A stretch of 64,000 bases of DNA from Piromyces finnis. Taxonomy: Eukaryota > Neocallimastigomycota > Neocallimastigomycetes > Neocallimastigales > Neocallimastigaceae. Every line of letters begins with the position of its first letter. Position 1 is the first letter of the stretch. The notes beneath the pieces are model-generated. The model was not told where the DNA came from and ran no database searches. It saw only the letters and a list, made by a program, of their open reading frames with translations. The position numbers were made by a program, and so were the translations under genes. Positions 22,141 to 33,302 of the stretch are shown in pieces. The stretch is taken from positions 744,001 to 808,000 of the forward strand of contig MCFH01000016.1 of NCBI GenBank assembly GCA_002104945.1, written 5' to 3'.

Positions 22141-22788
22141 TCATGATAACTTTAAAGTATCGCCTGCTAAAAAACTTTTTTTAAAGTCTTCTACAGGATG
22201 AAAATATTTTTTTCCAAATTCATCAATTAAGCCATGAAACTCTTGTGAATCCTGATAAGTGAAAGGTTCTGGTAAATAATTTAATTGTTTGTATAAGCTT
22301 TTATAATCTGTAAGATTTTTAACTCCTAATTGCGTAAAAAGTGTACGAGCATACTTATCTGATACAAAGTGAGGAATATCAAAAATATAAGTTAATAAAA
22401 CATCAGCAGTTTCAGGACCAACACCATGAAGAGATAAAAGAGTTTTTCTAAGTTTTGGTCCATACTTTTTCACTATTGCCAGAGAATCTTCTTTATGTTC
22501 TAAATACCATTTGGATAGAGTTTTAATAGCCTTTGCTTTATTTTTCATAAATCCAGCGGGTCTAACCAACTCTTCTAACGTTTCCTGTTTTAGTTTTACA
22601 ATTTTTTTAAAATTATAATGAGTTTTTTCATAAAGAAGTTGTGAAGCTTTTACTGCATTCTTTTCTGTTGTATTTTGAATTAAAATAGCTTCAATAATAA
22701 TTTGTTGCTTGGTATCTGCAGGCCACCAATGAGTAGGACCCATGTTTGTTAGCATTTTTTGATAAAGCTCGTATAAACTTAATTCCAT
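22141..22788 (-). CDS. HhH-GPD DNA glycosylase, MagIII/EndoIII-like (bacterial type), 215 aa
   Basis: Base-excision-repair glycosylase of the helix-hairpin-helix GPD superfamily. An N-terminal GPTHWWPADT (17-26) and ILIQNTTEKNAVKA (35-48) match the bacterial EndoIII-like pattern. The hairpin LHGVGPETADV (120-130) is followed by the catalytic-Asp region FVSDKYARTLF (141-151, Asp144). The lysine that gives EndoIII its lyase activity is replaced by Glu126, and the C-terminal Fe-S cysteine cluster is absent. With EFHGLIDEFGKKYF (183-196), this is the layout of the 3-methyladenine glycosylase MagIII subfamily rather than true endonuclease III. A monofunctional alkyl-purine glycosylase is therefore predicted. 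It is intronless and bacterial-like, so a lateral origin is likely. A nuclear or mitochondrial location is not evident; there is no clear targeting peptide. Confidence 0.8.
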   Translation of the reverse strand: MELSLYELYQKMLTNMGPTHWWPADTKQQIIIEAILIQNTTEKNAVKASQLLYEKTHYNFKKIVKLKQETLEELVRPAGFMKNKAKAIKTLSKWYLEHKEDSLAIVKKYGPKLRKTLLSLHGVGPETADVLLTYIFDIPHFVSDKYARTLFTQLGVKNLTDYKSLYKQLNYLPEPFTYQDSQEFHGLIDEFGKKYFHPVEDFKKSFLAGDTLKLS

Positions 22789-23833
22789 TTTTTAAAATTT
22801 TAAAATTTTGATTGAATTTAATAATAAATGACAAAAAATATTTTATTACACAAAACAAAATTTGTTAATTTTTTTAATATTATTATTCTATCCTTTATTC
22901 TTATTTAAAGCATTTTTAGATTTAAATTATTATATATTAAATATTATTATATAATATTTTATATGATTTATGATAAATTGCTTAAAAGAAAAAGTTTACT
23001 AAACAATTAATTATTACTCGTTTTTATTATTATTGTTGTCGTTGTTATCATTATCATTATTGTTTAAAAAAGAGAAAAAAATTAAAATAATTTTTCAACT
23101 ATAAATTTCTTTATTTTAAAATTTCTTTTATATTTTTTTCTAAAAAAAAAAAAAGAAAGAAATAAAGAAAGAAAGAAAGAAAATATATATAACAAATTAA
23201 AAAATTAAAAATCATAAAAACTATCTTAATCTTTTTAAGTATATTAATTTTTTAAAAAAAAAAAAAAAAAAAAATCAAATAATAATAAAGTTTAATTAAT
23301 AATGATGGTTTTATTATATATATCTAGTATTTTTTAATGTCTCTTTCCTTATGAGCAAGAATTCACTTGTCTATAATATTTATATTTTCTTTTTTCTTTT
23401 AAAAGTTAAAAAAAAATTAAAAATAATATATTGGTATCATAATAATGACAATAAATTGATTTTATAATTACACAACATATAATAACAATAATTTATTTTT
23501 TTTTTCTTTTACATTATTTTTGTTTTTATTGCTATTTCGTTCTATTGGTGTTATTGTTTTATTAGCGTAATAGATTATTATTGATATTTACATTTGTTTA
23601 TTACATTTATACAGTTATAATTAATTAATCTCTTGATTATAAATTAAAAATTATTAAATTGTATTTCGTATTTTATAATTCACTAAAAAAAAAAAAAAAA
23701 AATAAATATTACAATAAATTAAATCGAGAATTATAAAGATAAATATATTTTTATCCTTTTTTTTTTTAATAACTTAATTAAAATAATTTAAATATATAAT
23801 ACATTAAAATTTATATTTTTAATATTTTTATCC
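22789..23833. other. Gene-free A/T spacer
   Basis: A/T desert with a GAAA tetranucleotide stretch (about 23155-23181) and poly(A) runs near 23255 and 23685. No gene is supported. Confidence 0.55.
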
Positions 23834-24481
23834 CTATAAAGCATTCTTATGATCACTATCATCGTTCTTTAATTCATCGAAGCAAATGGCAAGAGCTACC
23901 ATAAATGCTATATCAACATTTGGCGCTATTTCAATATAATAATTTTCCTTATTAGTCAAAATACGTTTAGCATCCACTTTTTTAATAATTTTGCAAATCA
24001 TTGGTGCACCTTCTTTTTCTTTACCACAAAATATTCCACAAGAATGATTATAAAAATCAAATTTCATATTGAGTATTTCTTCCTTTTCAGTGGAAATATT
24101 ATAATAGGTGATAACATATTTTCTAGATTTAATTGAAGTTTGTGGAATAATATTTGCAATAACTTTTTTTGTAGTATTACCTTCATATATTTTCATTTTG
24201 CCCTTGAAAAATAAAACAGCATTGGAAATACAAAACAATGGATTACCTTCCATATCAGAAATAAATTTTTTATCTCTTATACTAAAGGTTTTTCCTTCAC
24301 ATTTAAAATATGATTTTCCTGAAGTATCCTTAATTGCAAAATCATCACCAGAAATAGAAAACAAACCTTCTTTTAAAAGTAGTTTTGTTGTTTTATCGAA
24401 TACATATTTTGGGTCGATGGCAACTACATCGTATTCAGGAGAATTTACTTCTTTATTATCATAAAATTTTAATAATTTCAT
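23834..24481 (-). CDS. LOR9, LURP-one-related protein, 215 aa
   Basis: Complete LOR family protein with all motifs: PKYVFDKTTKLLLKEG (24-39), GDDFAIKDTSGKSYFKCEG (45-63), FSIRDKKFISDMEGNPLFCI (66-85), KYVITYYNISTEKEEILNMK (121-140), the loop GIFCGKEKEGAPMICKI (149-165) and the helix IEIAPNVDIAFMVALAICFDEL (183-204), then a short acidic/His tail. It is nearest to LOR7 in the central motifs but opens like LOR1 (MKLLKFYDNKEV). It is the last minus-strand member; the next copies are on the plus strand, so LOR9 and LOR10 are divergent with a spacer of about 1.36 kb. Confidence 0.85.
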   Translation of the reverse strand: MKLLKFYDNKEVNSPEYDVVAIDPKYVFDKTTKLLLKEGLFSISGDDFAIKDTSGKSYFKCEGKTFSIRDKKFISDMEGNPLFCISNAVLFFKGKMKIYEGNTTKKVIANIIPQTSIKSRKYVITYYNISTEKEEILNMKFDFYNHSCGIFCGKEKEGAPMICKIIKKVDAKRILTNKENYYIEIAPNVDIAFMVALAICFDELKNDDSDHKNAL

Positions 24482-25013
24482 TCTTTTCTTAAAATGTAAA
24501 GAAAATTATTTATATTTAATATATATTAATTAAATTTTTGTATTTTTTTTTTTTAATGTTTTTGCCTTTTATATTTATATGAATAATTATTAAATTCTTT
24601 AGTAATTCTATTGTTTTAAATTTTAACCAATATATTTGGTACTATTACTAATATAAATAATTTCATTTCTAATATTATTAATTATTATAATAAATTTTTA
24701 AGAGTTACATATATGCATGTATAAAAAGCATAAACTCTAATACATTTCAATAAAAAAAGTTTATATAATATAATAAAAAGTTACATATTTAATTAATACT
24801 TAGGTTTTTCTTTTGATCATAAATAATAAAAAACAAATTTTATAAATTATATTTTTTTGTATAGTAATTAACTTTTTGATGAGGCAGGCATTATATAGTA
24901 TATAGCATATGACAAGTATGTTAATTTAATAATAAAAACAATTATAACTATCTTTTAGTTTACATAGAAATTTCTATTATGAACATGACAAAATGTTGAA
25001 AGAATCATTAATA

Positions 25014-25048
<35 letters not shown>

Positions 25049-25512
25049 TTTAAAATATCATAATTTATATCAATATTATTTATTATATCAATATTATTTA
25101 TTATAAAGAAATATCATTTCAAAACTAAAAATCTATTAATTATATATATTATTTTTCCTATACACTTTATCATTAATTACAATATTTATTTAATGTATAG
25201 GGTTAGATGCCAAATAATAATATTCCTTTATTAAAAATAGATGAGTCTATTGTATAATTATCGATATTTTATAACTATAAATAATATTTCTATTGAGTAA
25301 TATTATAAAACAAAGTAAAACCAAAAAAAATAATCATGATATTTATCAAGGAAGCAGTAAATGAATAGTTTTTTTATATTTAGGATTTATTAATTCATTT
25401 TATTTTTTATATTGTACAAAAAATTTTAAAAATAGATTGTGTAACATTGTCAAAACAATTATCTAGATCATCAATTAATTTTAATATCAAAAGGAAAATT
25501 AAAAAAAAAAAA
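24482..25512. other. Spacer at the LOR orientation switch
   Basis: A/T sequence between divergent LOR9 and LOR10 with an AAT tract at about 25016-25046. The string ATAGGGTTAGATG at 25197 recurs at 26841 upstream of LOR11 and marks the left part of a segmental duplication. Confidence 0.55.
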
Positions 25513-25560
25513 GTTGTATAAACACCAAAACTTTTCCAATAATTAGTTTCTTTGAAAAAA
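25513..25560 (+). promoter_or_regulatory. LOR10 upstream conserved block with TATA-like box
   Basis: TATAAACACCAAAACTTTTC at 25517 is followed within about 30 bases by TTTCTTTGAAAAAA. The same arrangement occurs before LOR11 (27073) and partly before LOR12 (about 29520), which makes it the best promoter candidate in the window. It lies about 320 bases before the coding homology. Confidence 0.45.
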
Positions 25561-25839
25561 AAAATATATTTTATTTCTATATAAACAAATATATTATTAA
25601 TAAAACAATAATAAAAAATTTATAGTTAAAAAATACTAAAAGCAACATTTATTAAACCTATATTTAAATAAAGGTACTAAACACAAAGATTCTTGTATCC
25701 GTCTTTTTTTTTAGTTTTAAAATAAAACAACATTATTTATACTAAATAAAACTGCAAAAAATATCTAAAATATTAATTTACAAAGAAAAACAAAAGAAGA
25801 AAGTTTTATAAAATCAAAAATAAATAAAAAAAAAAGAGT

Positions 25840-26423
25840 TCAACTGGAAACGTCGAAGCTCCACAAAATGCTGTTATTGGTACTAAAGAATGTTTTCTCG
25901 CTCAACAACCAATTACTTTAGTTTTAAAAGAACATGTTGTTAGCAGTGATAGTTTCACAATCAAGGATTTACAAGGTGTATCACACTTCAAATGTAGAGG
26001 TAAAACCTTTTCTTTAAATGAAAAGAAATGCATTTATGATATTATGATATCAATAATAATTCAGTAATTGGTATGAAAAAAGAAGTTGCAGTAAAATTCA
26101 AGAAAATTCTGGTTGATCCAAAAAGTAAGCGTGAAATTGCTAGTATTACAAAATCTTCATTACTTTCATATAATCATTTAACTGTCAAGTTTTATAACAA
26201 AGCTACTTGCAAAAAAGAAATTATTACTATTAAGAATGATGCTATGGCTTCAACCTGTGGTATCTATTATCATGGTATTATGATTGGTAGAGTTACCAAG
26301 AAATATGATGCTAAAACACTTTTTACTAATAGAAATTCCTATATGCTTAAAATTGCACCAAATGTTGATATGGCATTGATGGTAGCACTAGCTATTGCTT
26401 TTGATGAGTTTAAACATGATTGA
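25840..26423 (+). pseudogene. LOR10, LURP-one-related pseudogene (start lost, 8-bp duplication frameshift)
   Basis: Homology to LOR11 begins at about 25840 (STGNVEAPQNAVIGT) with no upstream ATG; in-frame codons run back only to a TAA at 25825. The segment that encodes the first residues of LOR11 is missing. The frame continues through FLAQQPITLVLKEH and FTIKDLQG to KKCIYD. There the 8-mer TATGATAT occurs twice in direct tandem (26035-26042 and 26043-26050), shifts the frame and leads to a stop. The rest reads on in the shifted frame as a 116-residue ORF from Met at 26073, with the helix IAPNVDMALMVALAIAFDEFK intact to the TGA at 26421-26423. The two lesions and high similarity to LOR11 point to recent inactivation. 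A C-terminal fragment could still be translated from 26073. Confidence 0.85.
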
Positions 26424-27069
26424 ACCAAAAATTAAATGTTTTTATTTAATAATAATAATGATAATGATAATAGGAATTAAATTATTATAATTTTTATATC
26501 CATCGGTATTATTTATTATTTATTCTAAAAAAAAAAATAACGTCTTAAAACTAAAAATCTGTTAATTATATATTATTTTTTCTTTAATAATCAAAAATAA
26601 ATAATATTTACTTAAAAATTAAAAAAGTTTTATCACAATATAAAAAAAACTTATTGAAATGTTATTAATGTAAAAAATAAAATAATAGTTTAATATGAAA
26701 TGTTAAAAATAGATGTTATATTTTTTAACAAAAAACTAAATAAAAGATAAAAAATCACATTTTATATAACTTATTGAAATACTATTAACTAGATTAAAAA
26801 TAAAAATAAAATAGATTAACAAAATTTTTTATATTCAACGATAGGGTTAGATGATAATAACAATAATAATGTTTTAGAAATAATTAGTTGATTCTATTCT
26901 GTATTTTTTATATTTTCTAAATTAATTATAAAAAATAATATGAAACGAAGCAATATACTAAGAAAAAAAATATAATATTAATCAAGGGCAGTAAATTAAT
27001 AATATAATTTAATTTTATATCATTAATTAATTAAAAAATAGATTAATTATTGTTAAAAAAAAAAAAAAA
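26424..27069. other. LOR10-LOR11 spacer, duplicated
   Basis: A/T sequence that parallels the LOR10 upstream region, including ATAGGGTTAGATG at 26841. No gene. Confidence 0.5.
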
Positions 27070-27120
27070 CTATATAAACACTAAAACTTTTCCATTATTT
27101 ATTTTCTTTGAAAAAAAAAA
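27070..27120 (+). promoter_or_regulatory. LOR11 upstream conserved block with TATA-like box
   Basis: TATAAACACTAAAACTTTTC at 27073, then TTTTCTTTGAAAAAA. It is nearly identical to the block before LOR10 and lies about 383 bases before the LOR11 ATG. A long A-rich leader would separate the transcription start from the ATG. Confidence 0.45.
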
Positions 27121-27455
27121 AAATTATTATAAAACTGTATAAATATTAAAGTATTTATATTATAAAAACAAACGTATTATTAATAAAAAATATTAATTAA
27201 ACATTATTATTGTTAAAAACAATATTTATTAAAAATAGCTTTTTTTTAATAAAAAAAAATAAATTTAAATAAACACACTAAACACAAGATTATTGTATTA
27301 GTTTCATTTTATTTTAACAAATTAAATTATTATTTATATAATAATAATAATAACTTCCTAGAAATATATATAAGATATTTAAATTACAAAGAAAACAAAA
27401 GAAAAAAAAATTTATTTTAAATAATTTTTAAAGATATCAAAAATAAATTAATAAA

Positions 27456-28061
27456 ATGGATTTTTTTACAAATATGTTATTTACTACCGGAAGCGTAAAG
27501 GCTCCAAGAAAAGCTGTTGTTGGTACTGAAGCACGTTTTCTCGCTCAACAACCAGTTACTTTGGTTTTAAAAGAACATGTTCTTAGTTATAGTGGGGATG
27601 ATTTCTCAATTAAAGATTTAAATGGTGTTTCCTACTTCCAATGTAAGGGTAAATATATTTCTTTACATGACAGAAAGTGCATTTATGATATCTATAATAA
27701 TCCAATTATTACCGTTAAAGAAAAAATTTCAATAAAATTCAAGCAAACACTTATTGATCCAAAAAGTAAACAAAAAATTGCTAATATAAAAAAGCCTTTA
27801 TTTTATCATAAAACTTTAATTGTCAAATTCTTTAATAAGACCACTAACAAAAAAGAAGTCATTACTGTTAGAAATGATTTAATGGCCTTATCCTCTGGTA
27901 TTTATTATGATAATGTTATGATTGGTAGAATTATCAAGAAATTTGATGTTAAGACTCTTTTCACAAATAAGGATTCCTATTTGCTTGAAATTGCACCAAA
28001 TGTTGATATGGCATTAATGGTTGCATTAGCTATTATTTTTGATGAATTTAAATATGATTGA
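27456..28061 (+). CDS. LOR11, LURP-one-related protein, 201 aa
   Basis: Complete single-exon sister of pseudogene LOR10. Motifs: EARFLAQQPVTLVLKEHVL (25-43), GDDFSIKDLNGVSYFQCKG (47-65), HDRKCIYDIYNNPIITV (71-87), LIVKFFNKTTNKKEVITVRN (121-140) and the helix LEIAPNVDMALMVALAIIFDEFK (177-199). The signature loop has been lost and reads SGIYYDNVMIGRIIKK (147-162), as in LOR10 (CGIYYHGIMIGRVTKK), so loss preceded the duplication. The ATG at 27456 is the first in frame; a second Met at residue 7 is possible. As the only intact copy of this pair it is presumably the expressed one. Confidence 0.85.
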   Translation: MDFFTNMLFTTGSVKAPRKAVVGTEARFLAQQPVTLVLKEHVLSYSGDDFSIKDLNGVSYFQCKGKYISLHDRKCIYDIYNNPIITVKEKISIKFKQTLIDPKSKQKIANIKKPLFYHKTLIVKFFNKTTNKKEVITVRNDLMALSSGIYYDNVMIGRIIKKFDVKTLFTNKDSYLLEIAPNVDMALMVALAIIFDEFKYD

Positions 28062-29170
<1,109 letters not shown>

Positions 29171-29508
29171 AAAATTTTTAAATATTCTTAGTACAATAAA
29201 ATTTTGTTATTAAATATAATTATTTAATGACTTTTTTTTTTATTTCAATATATTATATATAATATAAAATTAATATTATACATACTTTGGTTATTAATTA
29301 AAAACCACAATTTGCTGAATTACTAATTAAAAAAATTAAAAAAACGAATTCTACTTTTCTTAATAATATAATATATTATAATACAATCATAATATATTTA
29401 ATAGCATCAATTTAATAAAAATTAAGTTTTTATTGAATTATTAATTGCTTATTGGCTAATAATTGACAGGTTCCCTAATGATTATGTTTTACATTTTAAA
29501 AAAAAAAT

Positions 29509-29556
29509 ATAAATAAAATAAAACACCATCAATTTTTTAATTTCTTTGAAAAAAAA
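29509..29556 (+). promoter_or_regulatory. LOR12 upstream conserved block
   Basis: AAAACACCATCAATTTT then AATTTCTTTGAAAAAAA. It matches the ACACCAAAAC...TTTCTTTGAAAAAA arrangement before LOR10 and LOR11 in weaker form, without the exact TATAAACAC, about 250 bases before the ATG. Confidence 0.3.
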
Positions 29557-29770
29557 TAAAACTACTTTTTCAAAAATAAAGAATAAATTTTAACTATTTT
29601 TATTAAAAAAAAAAAAAAAGATAAATATTTAAAAAAAACATTACTTTATAATAGTATTCTTTTTTTATTTAATACTTAAAAAAAAAAAAAACAATACAAT
29701 TCAAGTTGAAAATTTTATAAATAACAACAACACCTAATATTTTTTTTAACAATATAAAAAATCTAAAAAA

Positions 29771-30343
29771 ATGAACTCCGAAATTAATGTTGTCAAGCCA
29801 GAAACAGTTATTTTAACCACTGAAGAACGCTACGTTAAAGATGAAATTACTGTTATGGTATTAAATGATGGAATTTCATTTAATTCTGGTTCTAGCTTTG
29901 TTATTAAAGATATTAATAAAGTGGAATATTTTAAATGTAAGGATAAATCTGTACTTTTTACTGATGGTAAAGTTCTCAAAGATATGAACAAAGTTCCAGT
30001 TATTGCTATTAAAGGAAATTCACATATTTATAATCCTAATAAAAATAAGAAAATTGCTAGTGTTTCCAAGAATGGCTTATTTTCTTCTTCTGTGGGCTAT
30101 GATGTATCTTTTCATAACAAAGCAACTCACAGTAATGAAAATCTTGTTATGAAATATGACAGTAAAAAAAAGGAATGTAATATTTTCTATGGTAAAAATG
30201 AAAAGGCTCCACTTGTGGCAAAAATCCAAAAAAAATCTTCTGTTATTGGAAAAGATAAATATCATCTTACAATTGCTCCAAAGGTTGATATAGCTTTCAT
30301 GTCTACGTTAGTTATTTCTTTTGATGCCTATAAACATGAATGA
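29771..30343 (+). CDS. LOR12, LURP-one-related protein, 190 aa
   Basis: Shortest full-length member. Motifs: EERYVKDEITVMVLNDG (18-34), SSFVIKDINKVEYFKCKDKS (41-60), DGKVLKDMNKVPVIAIKGN (65-83), YDVSFHNKATHSNENLVMKY (110-129), a divergent loop CNIFYGKNEKAPLVAKI (136-152) and the helix LTIAPKVDIAFMSTLVISFDAYK (166-188). The loop keeps GK-E-AP but loses the KEG core. The shorter length comes from trimming between the IxI strand and the YxVSF strand. It is on the plus strand with LOR10 and LOR11 but is much more diverged, so it does not belong to their recent duplication. Confidence 0.8.
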   Translation: MNSEINVVKPETVILTTEERYVKDEITVMVLNDGISFNSGSSFVIKDINKVEYFKCKDKSVLFTDGKVLKDMNKVPVIAIKGNSHIYNPNKNKKIASVSKNGLFSSSVGYDVSFHNKATHSNENLVMKYDSKKKECNIFYGKNEKAPLVAKIQKKSSVIGKDKYHLTIAPKVDIAFMSTLVISFDAYKHE

Positions 30344-32444
30344 TTAGAAAAAAAAATAGATACAATTTAAGATTAAATGTAATATCAAATTATAAATATT
30401 ATGTGAATATGCCTATTATATATATTTATATATATTTTAAATTATTCATACTATACCACTTTTTACGAAATAGTACATAATTATTTTATTCTTATTATGC
30501 AGTTTATAGGATTACTATTTTTTTTTTTTTCATTTTATTATAACATATTTTCTATTATTATTTATTAATGATAACATTAATATAATAAAGTAAAATAAAA
30601 AATAATTAAAAAAAAAATAAAAAGGTTTTTTTTTTCCCTTTAATTTGAGTGTAATAAGTTGATGTAGGTTATTTTATTTATTATTATTATTTTTTTTTTA
30701 GAGGGTATGACAAATAAGTTATTTCAAAAAAAAAAAATTAAAAAAGATGATTCTGTACTTCAATATATTGTAATTAAAATTAACACGAATAACGGTAAAT
30801 TCATTAATTAAATGTACCATAATGGAAATAATAATATATATAAATTCATATTGTTTCATAATTTAATAAATCTATTTATATACTAAAAATAATATATATT
30901 AATAAAGGATACAATAATAATAAAATAATAAATGAATAGATATTTAAATTTTTACATAAAAAAATAATAATAAAAAACATTGATTTCTTTCTTTTTTATT
31001 TAATAATATAATGCTCTGATTTAGTAATATTCATCCTTTATTAATGCAATAAAGATGACAAACAACTTAATAATAATACTGAATATTGATATTTATATCA
31101 ATATGTGGTCATATCTTATATATATTTATTAATTATTAAAAACTATATGAATGTGGATAGTAGGATTTTTTTAATAATTAATAGAGGTTTTATGGATAAG
31201 ACGAATTTAAAATAAAAAAAATAAGTAGATCATAGCTATATAAAATATATTTAAAAATAATTTTAATGAAAAGTAAATAAAAGGTTTATTTCCTTTTATT
31301 CCACAAGATTTTTTTGTAAATAATATTTAAATTTTGATTCAATTTTTTTAATGGTTTTGTTATTATTTATTATTGTAAAATTATATTTCGACAATACATC
31401 TACTTTTATATATTCACATATTTAGTATATTTTAATCCTCATGACTTTATTCTTTGAATCTGGAAGAAGTATTTTATGATAATACCAAATACTATTCTGT
31501 TTATTACTTATTTGAAAGTGGACAAAAATAGCTTAATTTTTAAAAAGAAATTAATTATATTTTTGATGTGCATCATTGCCTATATTACATACATCACTAG
31601 TAAAAAAAATATAATATAAAAACACATGATATAAAACTTAAAAAAAATGTATAATATTTAAATTAACCCATCGTGGATGATGATTATTTGCTTATTTTTC
31701 AACAAAATTAAATTATGGAAACAAAATAGTCTATTTTATAGAGTGATAAATTTTTAATTTATTTTTTTTCCAAATATATTATTTATAGTATATTAATATA
31801 ATACTAAAAATCTAACACTATTATTCATTAATATATTATAAAATAAGAATTTTATAAATATAGTAATTAAATAGGAAAAAGATAAATATGGTTAAATTAA
31901 AAAGTTTTTATCCTCTATAAAAGAAAGTTAAAATATTACAATTTATTATTTATATGTGAATCTTTTAGGATCGTTAGATATTATGCCGCAATAAAATAGA
32001 AACTTGCAATCTTATTAATATATTTATGATATTATTGTATGAAATCATGAAAATAAGAAGATATAATGGATTTATAAGGAATATTAAATAAATATAATAA
32101 TTGATAATATCTATTTTTTAATAATATAAATATAATTCTTTTACTATATTACTATATTTTAAGCTATATATTAAAAGACTTATGAGATTTAATCATATTT
32201 TATATATATATTATTTAAATAATCGACATTATTGTAAGTTAATACATAATTAAATATATTTTATTAAAAATATATTTATTCATTATTAAATGGTTGGTTG
32301 AAATTTGTTTCCTTGTATTACAATAATGGACATACTATTTATTATATAATAAGGTTAAATCAATATAATAGTTAATTAATATTATATTAAATAAAGTTTT
32401 TCTAAATAGCCAATTATATTTTCAAAATTTAATTCATTTAATAT
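30344..32444. other. Gene-free A/T spacer, 2.1 kb
   Basis: No ORF above background. Slightly more complex A/T sequence at about 31430-31560 and 31950-32060 has no readable frame and may be old decayed sequence. Confidence 0.5.
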
Positions 32445-32652
32445 TGTTAGAATATGTGAAACGTTATGTCACATGTATTCAAATGTATTGAAATGTATTA
32501 AAACGTATTTGTATATATTGTATTTAATTATATGTTTAAGCCACAATGTAAATGTATAAATACATGTAGTTTGAGAAGAATGTAACGCAAGTAGTTCTTT
32601 ATCATAAAATATATTAATAAAGTTGACATAATTATAAACCTAAATTAAACAA
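32445..32652 (+). mobile_element. Possible solo LTR
   Basis: A segment of about 208 bases begins TGTTAGAATATGTG, a typical start of an LTR-retrotransposon terminal repeat. It carries a TATA-like TATAAATAC in the middle (about 32556), a poly(A)-signal-like AATAAA (about 32619) and ends near TTAAACA. No matching second copy or internal polyprotein is nearby, and no clean 5-bp target duplication is seen. It is therefore a candidate only. Confidence 0.3.
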
Positions 32653-32974
32653 CTCTTAATAAATATAAATCAAAATAATTAATTGTATATCTGATTATAC
32701 TTATTATATATAATATTAAATGTATTTATTAAGAACCTTTTTTTTATCTTGTATTTTTTTTGTGTAATACTAAACAAACAATATAATAATAAAAATATAT
32801 TAATTGAAGTTATAAATTAAAAATATATTAATATTATTTGATATAATGATGATAGATAATACATAATCATTATTGTAAATTAATTAAGTTTATTAGAATT
32901 GATAATATTCTTACATATATTATTAATATAAATAGGAAATATAAAAAAAAAGAAATAAATATTAATAAAATTTG
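32653..32974. other. Gene-free A/T spacer
   Basis: A/T sequence only, between the candidate LTR and a microsatellite. Confidence 0.5.
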
Positions 32975-32999
32975 AATAATAATAATAATAATAATAATA

Positions 33000-33044
<45 letters not shown>

Positions 33045-33050
33045 TAATAA

Positions 33051-33123
<73 letters not shown>
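32975..33123. repeat. AAT trinucleotide microsatellite
   Basis: About 150 bases of AAT/ATA repeat with two small interruptions, ending about 180 bases before the acetyltransferase-like gene. Confidence 0.92.
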
Positions 33124-33124
<1 letters not shown>

Positions 33125-33302
33125 GTAAATAAATTTTAATTATTAATAGAAAAATTTACCTAAATTAATTTAATAAATTTTTATTTATTTAATTCTTTTA
33201 TTAAAAAAATTAAGAGTTATTAGTGTAAAAATCTTTTGTAAAAAAAATATATATATAGAAATAAAATATATATATAAAAAAAAATAGATTTATAATAAAA
33301 AT

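Noticed and set aside
24108-24464. 118-residue ORF antisense to LOR9
   Set aside because: Shadow frame. The sense strand carries all family motifs.
32975-33123. CRISPR-like regular repeat
   Set aside because: Simple AAT microsatellite without spacers. No CRISPR array is present in the window.
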